Positions 1 to 5,832 of a DNA stretch of 34,490 nt are shown piece by piece. Source of the stretch: Oscillospiraceae bacterium (GTDB lineage: Bacteria; Bacillota; Clostridia; Oscillospirales; Oscillospiraceae). The position numbers were made by a program, and so were the translations under genes. Each line of letters opens with the position of its first letter. The stretch's first letter is position 1. The stretch covers positions 1 to 34,490 of the forward strand of contig JAGAUY010000038.1 in NCBI GenBank assembly GCA_017620525.1, given 5' to 3'. The notes beneath the pieces are model-generated. The model did not search any database. It was not told the origin of the DNA and saw only the letters and a list, made by a program, of their open reading frames with translations.

Positions 1-1
1 G

Positions 2-412
2 TTGCACGCGCAGTTTCTGGCGAGACATTTGGATGAAAATGATTTGCAGTGTGCTGTGATCGCAGTCTTGGTGGATTTGGGATTTGCAACGAATCGGGAT
101 GGATTCGCGTACCTGGTTCAGGCGGTCATGCTGTTTGTGGGAGATCCTTCGCTCAGAGCGACGAAGGATATTTATTCCCTGATCAGCGGGTGTGCCGGCG
201 CGGGGGATGACGGTCTGATCGAGAACGCGATTCGTTGTGTGATCTATGAAGCGTGGGAAAACAGGGATGAAAGCGTGTGGCGGATCTACTTCCGCTCCAA
301 CCAGAACGGCGCGGTGAAGAAGCCGACCAACACATCGTTTATTTCACAGGTCGGGTATTTTATGATTTTATGGCAGGCGTGCTGCAGAAAGGAGGCCCGT
401 ATTGGAAAATAA
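2..412 (+). CDS. Spo0A C-terminal (output) domain-like DNA-binding protein, possibly 5'-partial
   Basis: About 136 residues read from a TTG at the very edge of the window, so the true start may lie upstream. Residues ~22-115 resemble the Spo0A output domain: a helical segment with GFAYLVQAV, then ENAIRCVIYEAWENRD, then KPTNTSFIS, which parallel the ...RAIRHAIEVAW... and KPTNSEFIA segments of Spo0A. There is no receiver domain in what is visible. In Spo0A this domain binds DNA; here a DNA-binding role is inferred. The last ~20 residues after FISQV do not follow the Spo0A pattern. The gene overlaps the next one by 11 bases, so the two are probably translated together and may work as a pair. Alternative: a degenerate response regulator whose N-terminus is outside the window. 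Confidence 0.65.
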   Translation: MHAQFLARHLDENDLQCAVIAVLVDLGFATNRDGFAYLVQAVMLFVGDPSLRATKDIYSLISGCAGAGDDGLIENAIRCVIYEAWENRDESVWRIYFRSNQNGAVKKPTNTSFISQVGYFMILWQACCRKEARIGK

Positions 413-1196
413 CAAGATCTTATCCAGAGAGGATCTGGAGCAGCTGCCCACACAGCAGCTGGATGAAATGCTCCATGCGGAGCTTCGCAGGGAACCTGCC
501 GACGGAGAGGCGGTGCGGGCGATCCTGAGTGTCCTGAAGCAGCGGGAAGCCGCCCGGCCGGCAGAGATCATGCCGGAGAGCCGCGCAGCCTGGGACGCGT
601 ACAGAAAGCGCGGGCGCCGCGGATTTGTCCTGAAGGCAGCATCCTTGGCAGCGGCCCTGCTGGTGCTGTTCGCGGCGATACCGCAGCAGGTGGAAGCGGA
701 AAGCTTCTTCGGAAGGCTGGCCCGATGGACGGACAGCATCTTTGAGCTGTTTGCCCCGGGCGAGGATACGGAGTCCGATGAGTACATATTCGAGACAGAT
801 CATCCTGGTCTGCAGCAGGTGTATGACACTCTCGCGGAATTGGGGGTTACTGAACCGGTGGTCCCCACATGGCTGCCGGAGGGGTTTGAATTGACGGAAT
901 GTAAAGCTCAGGACACTTCGAGAAAAACGAAAATGATCGCTGTTTTCAAAAATGGTGAAAACTTTATTTTATTCAAGTTTGATGTCTACAAAGAAATTGC
1001 GAACGTTGAATACCAAAAAGATGAGACAGCAGTGGAGGAGATAGAAATGAGCGGTGTGACCCATCAGCTTCTTCAGAATAATAAAAAATGGGTTGGGATT
1101 TGGACCAGAGATAATATAGAGTGTTCTATTTCTGTAGATTGCCAAAAGGATACGCTTGTTGATATTCTCAGGTCAATCTATACAACGGAGGATTAA
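402..1196 (+). CDS. DUF4367-type membrane protein, anti-sigma-factor-like
   Basis: 264 residues from a TTG start with AAAGGAGG at 388-395 (6-base spacing), overlapping the preceding gene. The N-terminal ~70 residues are charged and probably cytoplasmic. One hydrophobic helix follows at about 75-93 (KAASLAAALLVLFAAIP), then an extracytoplasmic part. The segment VVPTWLPEGFELTECKA (about 155-171) is typical of the DUF4367 fold. In Clostridia such proteins usually sit just after an ECF-type sigma factor gene and are thought to restrain it. Here the partner position is taken by a Spo0A-output-domain protein instead. A membrane-bound regulator of that partner is the likely role by inference; no function is proven for the family. 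Confidence 0.75.
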   Translation: MENNKILSREDLEQLPTQQLDEMLHAELRREPADGEAVRAILSVLKQREAARPAEIMPESRAAWDAYRKRGRRGFVLKAASLAAALLVLFAAIPQQVEAESFFGRLARWTDSIFELFAPGEDTESDEYIFETDHPGLQQVYDTLAELGVTEPVVPTWLPEGFELTECKAQDTSRKTKMIAVFKNGENFILFKFDVYKEIANVEYQKDETAVEEIEMSGVTHQLLQNNKKWVGIWTRDNIECSISVDCQKDTLVDILRSIYTTED

Positions 1197-1198
1197 TA

Positions 1199-1624
1199 AT
1201 GAAACGATTTTACAGATGCGTGTGTTTACTTTTGGTAATGACAATGTTAATGGCCGTTCCTGCGTTTGCTGCGGAAGCAAGAGCCAGTGATTATTTTTGG
1301 AGCAGCAGTGTGTATCTGGACAAGAGGTCCACAGTCACATTCGAAGCTTGGTTCGACGTTGATGCTGTCAGCACCATGGATGTGCTGGGCGCAAGCGAGA
1401 TCAAGATCCAGCAGTCGTCTGACGGAGAAAACTGGACGACGGTGAAGACCTTCACCAAGGAATCCTATTCCAATCTTATCTGCAAAGATACTGCCAGCCA
1501 TGCATCCTATGTCACTTACACCGGCACGGCAGGCTATTACTACAGGGCAAAGATTACCCTTTACGCAAAGAAGGGGACCGGCAGCGGCGAATGGACCCGC
1601 TACACTTCTTCTTTGAAGCTGTAA
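1199..1624 (+). CDS. Secreted small protein (DUF6147-like)
   Basis: 141 residues with GGAGG at 1187-1191 and an ATG two bases after the previous stop, so it is probably the third gene of the operon. It has a clear signal peptide: KR, a hydrophobic stretch, then a likely cut after AFA or ARA around residue 24-29. The mature part is about 110 residues rich in Ser, Thr and Tyr with alternating beta-like segments (IKIQQSSDGENWTTVKTF, YYYRAKITLYA), suggesting a small beta-sandwich. It resembles short exported clostridial proteins grouped as DUF6147; that label is from memory and uncertain. Function unknown. Followed by a strong terminator. Confidence 0.7.
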   Translation: MKRFYRCVCLLLVMTMLMAVPAFAAEARASDYFWSSSVYLDKRSTVTFEAWFDVDAVSTMDVLGASEIKIQQSSDGENWTTVKTFTKESYSNLICKDTASHASYVTYTGTAGYYYRAKITLYAKKGTGSGEWTRYTSSLKL

Positions 1625-1635
1625 CTTTACATGAT

Positions 1636-1663
1636 GCGGCGCCGCGTCAGCTGTAGGCGCCGC
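1636..1663 (+). other. GC-rich hairpin before the terminator
   Basis: GCGGCGCC (1636-1643) and GGCGCCGC (1656-1663) form a perfect 8-bp stem with a 12-base loop, just after the stop of the secreted-protein gene. No T run follows, so by itself it is not a terminator; it may protect the mRNA 3' end. Confidence 0.5.
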
Positions 1664-1685
1664 AGCGATCCTTTTGGCAATCCTG

Positions 1686-1714
1686 GCCCCTCCCATTTGG
1701 GAGGGGCATTTTTT
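1686..1714 (+). terminator. Rho-independent terminator
   Basis: GCCCCTCCC (1686-1694), loop ATTT, GGGAGGGGC (1699-1707), then ATTTTTT. It ends the 2-1624 operon and also lies at the 3' end of the convergent gene at 1713-2057. Confidence 0.9.
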
Positions 1715-2057
1715 ATTTCAGCCGTTCAGCCAGCGTGGCGATGAACTGCTTGTTGGAGGGCGGCTTCCTTTCGTCCGGGAAATATCCGGCCCATACCTCC
1801 GGATCTCGGCGCTCCCAGGCATCTAGGATCACCACCCGGATGGAATGCTCCACGGCGTGCCAGTTCGGATAGGAGTAATACTCCGCGACGCGAGGGTACA
1901 GCTCCTTGCTCAGGCTCTGAGCGTCATCCAGCGCAAACAGTGGGATCGCGATGCACAGATGTCTGTATCCGGCCCGATGAACGGCAAACTGCAGCTCACG
2001 GAGCATCTGCCGCGCAAGAGCCTGCATCGTGGGAATATTTTGCTGGGTATGAGTCAT
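1713..2057 (-). CDS. Stand-alone Spo0A C-terminal domain-like protein
   Basis: 114 residues. Two adjacent starts exist: ATG at 2057 (8 bases from AGAGG at 2066-2070) and GTG at 2060 (5 bases); the ATG is preferred. The whole protein corresponds to a Spo0A output domain: an N-terminal helical part, AEYYSYPNWHAVEHSIRV and VILDAWERRDPEVW, then the closing KPPSNKQFIATLAERLK, which matches the KPTNSEFIAMVADKLR end of Spo0A well. No receiver domain. Probably a small DNA-binding regulator, target unknown. It converges on the 2-1624 operon, which also encodes a Spo0A-like domain. Divergent from the sirtuin gene. Confidence 0.65.
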   Translation of the reverse strand: MTHTQQNIPTMQALARQMLRELQFAVHRAGYRHLCIAIPLFALDDAQSLSKELYPRVAEYYSYPNWHAVEHSIRVVILDAWERRDPEVWAGYFPDERKPPSNKQFIATLAERLK

Positions 2058-2183
2058 CACGAAAACCTCTTTTCGATGAAATTCTACAAAAAGGATATCA
2101 TGGGGCTCTGGGATAACTCAACCTACAAAATCCGAGAATTTTCGAGATTTTCCGGAGGGCAGAAAAAGAACTCAGAATTCTGA

Positions 2184-2212
2184 TTGATTGTGGCGGCGAA
2201 ATGTTGTACCAT
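2184..2212 (+). promoter_or_regulatory. Candidate sigma-A promoter for the sirtuin gene
   Basis: TTGATT (2184-2189), 17-base spacer, TACCAT (2207-2212), about 20 bases before the start codon. Both boxes match 4 of 6 consensus bases, so this is a moderate candidate. Confidence 0.4.
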
Positions 2213-2232
2213 AACAGTGAGGTGATGATTGC

Positions 2233-3024
2233 ATGGACAGAATTGAAATCTTAAAGAAATGGATCGCTGAAAGCAACCGCATCGTCGCATTCACAGGAGC
2301 TGGCGTAAGCACAGAATCCGGCATAAAAGATTTCCGCAGCCCGGACGGTCTGTATAGCGAAAACTGGCGGCCTAATGAACAGGGTTCTACCGAATCGGGC
2401 ATTCCTGATTTCCGAAGTGTGGACGGCCTGTACAGCCAGAAATTCGACTATCCACCGGAGACCATCATTTCCCACACCTTCTATGAGCGCCGCCCGGAGT
2501 ATTTCTTCCGGTTCTACCGGGAGAAAATGCTGCCTCTGGGGTTTGAGCCGAACATCACCCATAAGGTGCTGGCAAGATGGGAAGAAGAGGGAAAACTCTC
2601 TGCGGTGGTGACTCAGAACATCGACGGCCTCCACCAGAAAGCGGGCAGCAAGCGGGTCTACGAACTTCACGGCTCCGTCCTGCGCAATTACTGTGTCCGC
2701 TGCCGGAAATTCTATCCCGCGGAATTCATCCGGGACTGCGGTGGCGTTCCCAAATGCAGCTGCGGCGGTACGGTTAAGCCGAATGTGGTGCTTTACGAGG
2801 AATCCCTCGATCAGGACTGCATCGAAAAGAGTGTCATGGCGCTTCGCAGTGCGGATCTTTTGATCGTGGCGGGTACCAGCCTGACGGTGTATCCCGCGGC
2901 GGGTCTGATCAATTACTACCGTGGAAACCGCCTGGTGCTGATCAACCGGGACGAGACCCCTTACGACAGTCAGGCGGATCTGGTGATCCATGACAGTCTG
3001 GGCAATGTATTTTCCCAGCTGTAA
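2233..3024 (+). CDS. Sir2 family NAD-dependent protein deacylase with duplicated N-terminal motif
   Basis: 263 residues, ATG preceded by GAGGTGA. Sirtuins remove acyl groups from lysines using NAD+. Visible family motifs: GAGVSTESGI (22-31) of the NAD-binding fold, TQNIDGLHQKAGS (127-139), catalytic His146 in ELHGS, zinc cysteines C154, C157, C175 and C177, and AGTSL (213-217). Unusual: the block STESGIxDFRSxDGLYS occurs twice, at residues 26-42 and 52-68, exactly 26 residues apart and 15/17 identical. This adds about 20 residues to the usual ~240. The rest of the protein looks intact. Whether the extra loop permits activity is unknown. Monocistronic, ended by the 3112-3141 hairpin. Confidence 0.92.
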   Translation: MDRIEILKKWIAESNRIVAFTGAGVSTESGIKDFRSPDGLYSENWRPNEQGSTESGIPDFRSVDGLYSQKFDYPPETIISHTFYERRPEYFFRFYREKMLPLGFEPNITHKVLARWEEEGKLSAVVTQNIDGLHQKAGSKRVYELHGSVLRNYCVRCRKFYPAEFIRDCGGVPKCSCGGTVKPNVVLYEESLDQDCIEKSVMALRSADLLIVAGTSLTVYPAAGLINYYRGNRLVLINRDETPYDSQADLVIHDSLGNVFSQL

Positions 3025-3111
3025 ATCTCTTTGTGGAGGTGCGCAGCGAATCTTTGACGATGCCCGGCAGAGTCGCTGCGCTGTTACAAAGAACATGATA
3101 TGAAACAGGAA

Positions 3112-3141
3112 CAGCCGGAAGGTCTTATGACCTTCCGGCTG
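3112..3141. terminator. Bidirectional terminator hairpin between convergent genes
   Basis: CAGCCGGAAGGTC (3112-3124), loop TTAT, GACCTTCCGGCTG (3129-3141): a perfect 13-bp stem. On the + strand a run of seven T follows after CTTGGTTTACCG. It separates the sirtuin gene (+) from the exporter gene (-). Confidence 0.8.
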
Positions 3142-3147
3142 CTTGGT

Positions 3148-4380
3148 TTACCGTTTTTTTCTGCGGCCTTTCATAACATAATACAGCCGCACGAGGGTGG
3201 ACACCAGAATGATGCCGACCGCCATGACACCGGCGATGGAAGCGGTTTCCATGCCCTTCTGCCATGCCATATCGGTGTTGTTCTGGAGAATGTAACTCAT
3301 GGTATAGTAGATGCCCGCTCCGGGAAACAGCGGGAAGGCAGAGACCACCAGATAAGAAATAGCAGGATATTTGCGGACTCTTGCCATGATCTCAGCATAG
3401 GTCGAAGCAACCACAGCGGCCCAGAAGTTGGCTCCGATCACATCGCAGCCAAGCCGGACAGCGGTCAGGTAGGCGGCCCAGGTGAGCAGACCGCCCAGTG
3501 AACACAGCAGGACGCCCATTCCGTGGACGTTCCAGAAAATCGCAAAACCGATACAGCCGATGAAGCTGACCAGGCAGTGGACGGCGAAGGAGTATGTGAC
3601 GGTGTCGGCGCCGCCGGGCTGACCCCAGATGGGCGCGGTAACCTGCCATGCTGCAGCGGTGCCCAGGGCGATGGCCACGGCGATCATTACCACCTGCACC
3701 AGACGGTTGATACCAGAGTTGGTATCACCGTAGATGATATCGCGCATGGCGTTGGTAAACAGCAGACCCGGCACCAGAATCATTAGCGAGCCGATGATCA
3801 CGGTATCCACATTGCTTGTCAGACCGAGTCCTGCGATGAGGTATGCCACCAGCGCCATGCAGAAGGAGGAAGCAATGGTGCTGAAAAAGGAGTTGGCTTT
3901 CAGGTCATCCATGACCTTGCTGACAAGGCCGATGACAATGCCGCAGGCGCCTGCCCAGAGACCATCCAGGAAGGTGCCGCCGAAGAACAGGGAAAAGCCG
4001 AAGGAACCGATGAAATCAGCAACCAGAAGCATGGGCAGCGAATAGGCCCGGCAGGAGGCCTTGGTATCTTTCATCCATTGAATGGCCGTTTCAGCGTCGG
4101 GTTTTTCGGAACAGATGCGGCGGCTCAGCGCATTATAACGTTCCACGGCTTCCATGTTGTTGCCGTGGGAACCGATGCGGCGCATCCGGGTCAGGGGTTT
4201 GCCGCTGGGGGTCTCGATGGAGACGGTCAGGCAGTTGGTGATGGCGAAGATCTCGGATTCGATGCCGTAGGTCTTCAGTACCCGGTAGACGCTGTCTTCC
4301 ACGCGGAAGGTTTCCGCACCGCTCATTGCCAGCTCATATCCCAGCTCTGTGGCCATGTCCACAAGCAGATAGTAATCCAT
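3148..4380 (-). CDS. ThrE-type threonine/serine exporter family protein (fused two-domain form)
   Basis: 410 residues from the ATG at 4380, preferred because GAGGG lies five bases upstream; an ATG at 4392 would add four residues but has no ribosome site. The cytoplasmic N-terminal ~110 residues contain the family pattern AETFRVEDSVYRVLKTYG and TNCLTVSIETPSG. About ten hydrophobic segments follow. The first half matches the ThrE/YjjP (DUF1212) part and the second half the YjjB-like part, joined in one chain as in Corynebacterium ThrE; many bacteria encode the two halves separately. The family exports small amino acids such as threonine and serine; the substrate here is inferred. It has its own promoter (4413-4440), so it is not simply read through from DegV. 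Confidence 0.88.
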   Translation of the reverse strand: MDYYLLVDMATELGYELAMSGAETFRVEDSVYRVLKTYGIESEIFAITNCLTVSIETPSGKPLTRMRRIGSHGNNMEAVERYNALSRRICSEKPDAETAIQWMKDTKASCRAYSLPMLLVADFIGSFGFSLFFGGTFLDGLWAGACGIVIGLVSKVMDDLKANSFFSTIASSFCMALVAYLIAGLGLTSNVDTVIIGSLMILVPGLLFTNAMRDIIYGDTNSGINRLVQVVMIAVAIALGTAAAWQVTAPIWGQPGGADTVTYSFAVHCLVSFIGCIGFAIFWNVHGMGVLLCSLGGLLTWAAYLTAVRLGCDVIGANFWAAVVASTYAEIMARVRKYPAISYLVVSAFPLFPGAGIYYTMSYILQNNTDMAWQKGMETASIAGVMAVGIILVSTLVRLYYVMKGRRKKR

Positions 4381-4412
4381 AACATCCCTCATTTTACGGA
4401 AGAATTACATTC

Positions 4413-4440
4413 AGTATACCATAGATCGTCAGAATTACAA
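4413..4440 (-). promoter_or_regulatory. Sigma-A promoter for the ThrE-type exporter
   Basis: On the minus strand: TTGTAA (4440-4435), 16-base spacer ending in TGG, then TATACT (4418-4413), an extended -10. It lies just after the DegV terminator and about 33 bases before the start codon. Confidence 0.65.
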
Positions 4441-4442
4441 GA

Positions 4443-4469
4443 AAAAACCGCCGGAATCCGGCGGTTTTT
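4443..4469 (-). terminator. Rho-independent terminator of the HxlR-DegV operon
   Basis: CCGCCGG and CCGGCGG pair around an AAT loop, flanked by AAAAA and TTTTT, so on the minus strand the stem runs directly into TTTTTTC. It starts ten bases after the DegV stop. Confidence 0.85.
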
Positions 4470-4479
4470 GCGGATGAAA

Positions 4480-5322
4480 TTATTTCCGTACGAACAGCAC
4501 GCCCAGGGTGCCGGGGCCGCAGTGGCAGGAGACGGTGCAGCCGGCATCGGTCTCGTAGATGTTTTCGAATTTGCCGTACTCGCTGACCGCACCCATAACG
4601 GCGCTGTAGCATTCGTCGGAGACCACAGTCTTGGTGACAAACAGAGTGCCGCCGTCCAGGTCGTCCCTGTTTGCCAGGCGGTCCTTGACATAGCTTGCCA
4701 GACATTTGTCGTATTTGCCGCGGTACTTCTTTACCACGGACATTTTGCCGTCCTTGACTTCGATGCAGGGCTTCAGATTCAGAAGATTTGCACCCAGTGC
4801 GGCGGCGGAGGAGCAGCGGCCGCCCTTAACCAGATAGTCCAGCTTATCCACAAGGAAGCTGGCTTCCACTTTTTCGGTAAAGGCACGCAGTTCCTCTGCC
4901 AGCTGATCCAGATCCGCAGCGGTCTTTGACAGTTCGCAGGCCTTCAGCACCACCAGGCCCTGACCGGTGGACAGATTCTGGGAGTCGATGACCCGGACGT
5001 TGGGGTAGTCCTCAGCTGCAAGGCAGGCATTCTGGTAGCAGGAGGAGAAATGGGAACCGATGTTGATATGGATCACGCCGTCATAGTTGGGTGCGTATTC
5101 TGCAAAAACATCGGCATATTCGCCGATGGAGTTGGCAGCGGTGGAGCAAAGGGCACCGCCCTTTGCCACATGGTCAAAGATATCCGCGGCGGTGATGGTA
5201 ATGCCGTCCTTGAACTGTTGGTCCGCCTTGATGACGGTCAAAGGGACGAGGGAAATTCCATTGGACTCCAGCAGCTGCCGGGACAGGTCGCAGGTGCTGT
5301 CGGAGATGATCTTGATATTCAT
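4480..5322 (-). CDS. DegV family fatty-acid-binding protein
   Basis: 280 residues, the usual length. ATG at 5322 with GAAAGGA upstream. Family landmarks: IISDSTCDLS at residues 5-14, CSTAANSIGEY near 58-68, the HFSSCYQNACLAA segment, LDYLVKGGRCSSAAA, and the closing GTLGVLFVRK. DegV/FakB proteins bind a fatty acid; in several Firmicutes the FakB proteins hand it to a FakA kinase for phospholipid synthesis. No FakA-like kinase gene is in this window, so the exact role is open. It lies 19 bases behind an HxlR-type regulator on the same strand and is probably co-transcribed with it. Confidence 0.92.
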   Translation of the reverse strand: MNIKIISDSTCDLSRQLLESNGISLVPLTVIKADQQFKDGITITAADIFDHVAKGGALCSTAANSIGEYADVFAEYAPNYDGVIHINIGSHFSSCYQNACLAAEDYPNVRVIDSQNLSTGQGLVVLKACELSKTAADLDQLAEELRAFTEKVEASFLVDKLDYLVKGGRCSSAAALGANLLNLKPCIEVKDGKMSVVKKYRGKYDKCLASYVKDRLANRDDLDGGTLFVTKTVVSDECYSAVMGAVSEYGKFENIYETDAGCTVSCHCGPGTLGVLFVRK

Positions 5323-5341
5323 AGAGTGACTCCTTTCAGTA

Positions 5342-5707
5342 TCAGTTGGATTGGGGAACCGGTTTTTTCATCATGCAGCAGTTCGGTTCCACTTTTTTTC
5401 TGCGCAGGTATCCGGCGCCCCAGTCCCGCATGGCGGTCAGAATGGGCATCAGGCTCCGTCCCTCTTCTGTCAGGGAATACTCCACCTTGGGAGGGACCAC
5501 AGGGAAGACCTCGCGGTTTATGAGTTTGTCAGCCTCCAGTTCCCGCAGCTGCTGAGTCAGCATCTTGGGAGTTGCTCCGTGGATGACTTTCCGCAGCTCG
5601 GAAAAGCGCAGCTTGTTTTCTGCAAGATGCCAGAGGATCAGCGCTTTGTATTTTCCGCCGATCAGCTCCAGCGTGGCTTCTACGGGACAGTTTTCTCGCT
5701 GTACCAT
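5342..5707 (-). CDS. HxlR family winged-helix transcriptional regulator
   Basis: 121 residues, ATG at 5707 with a strong AAGGAGG (5719-5713). The HxlR fold is clear: [20 protein letters not shown] (residues 6-25), [21 protein letters not shown] (35-55), [16 protein letters not shown] (71-86). Cys7 sits where thiol-sensing members such as YodB carry their redox cysteine. The C-terminus ends with Cys110-Cys111-Met112-Met113, a possible soft-metal ligand cluster. It is divergent from copA across a ~125-base region with overlapping promoters and two matching palindromes. Likely autoregulated and perhaps a regulator of copA; redox or copper sensing is inference. Confidence 0.92.
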   Translation of the reverse strand: MVQRENCPVEATLELIGGKYKALILWHLAENKLRFSELRKVIHGATPKMLTQQLRELEADKLINREVFPVVPPKVEYSLTEEGRSLMPILTAMRDWGAGYLRRKKVEPNCCMMKKPVPQSN

Positions 5708-5720
5708 ACGGACCTCCTTA

Positions 5721-5740
5721 TAGTATCAAAAAGGGTACTA
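5721..5740. promoter_or_regulatory. Palindromic operator candidate 1 (hxlR leader)
   Basis: TAGTATC (5721-5727), six bases, GGTACTA (5734-5740): an imperfect inverted repeat right beside the hxlR ribosome binding site. It has the same AGTAT...(A/G)TACT shape as the site at 5789-5805. Adjacent at 5741-5758 is a further inverted repeat, ATGCAC-6-GTGCAT. Confidence 0.5.
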
Positions 5741-5760
5741 ATGCACCAAATTGTGCATAC

Positions 5761-5788
5761 TTGCATTTTTGGTATCAGATGCTAGAAT
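5761..5788 (+). promoter_or_regulatory. Candidate promoter for copA
   Basis: TTGCAT (5761-5766), 16-base spacer ending in TGC, then TAGAAT (5783-5788), an extended -10. The predicted transcription start near 5795 falls inside operator 2, and the -10 overlaps that of the divergent hxlR promoter by two bases. Confidence 0.5.
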
Positions 5789-5815
5789 AGTATCACAAGC
5801 ATACTCCAATGTCAA
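5787..5815 (-). promoter_or_regulatory. Sigma-A promoter for hxlR-degV
   Basis: On the minus strand: TTGACA (5815-5810), 17-base spacer, TACTAT (5792-5787). The -35 is perfect and the -10 good. Operator 2 lies in its spacer and -10. Confidence 0.75.
5789..5805. promoter_or_regulatory. Palindromic operator candidate 2 (shared hxlR/copA promoter)
   Basis: AGTAT (5789-5793), seven bases, ATACT (5801-5805). It overlaps the hxlR -10 and spacer and the predicted copA transcription start, so one bound dimer could block both genes. Confidence 0.5.
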
Positions 5816-5832
5816 TATTCAGAGGTGAAGCT

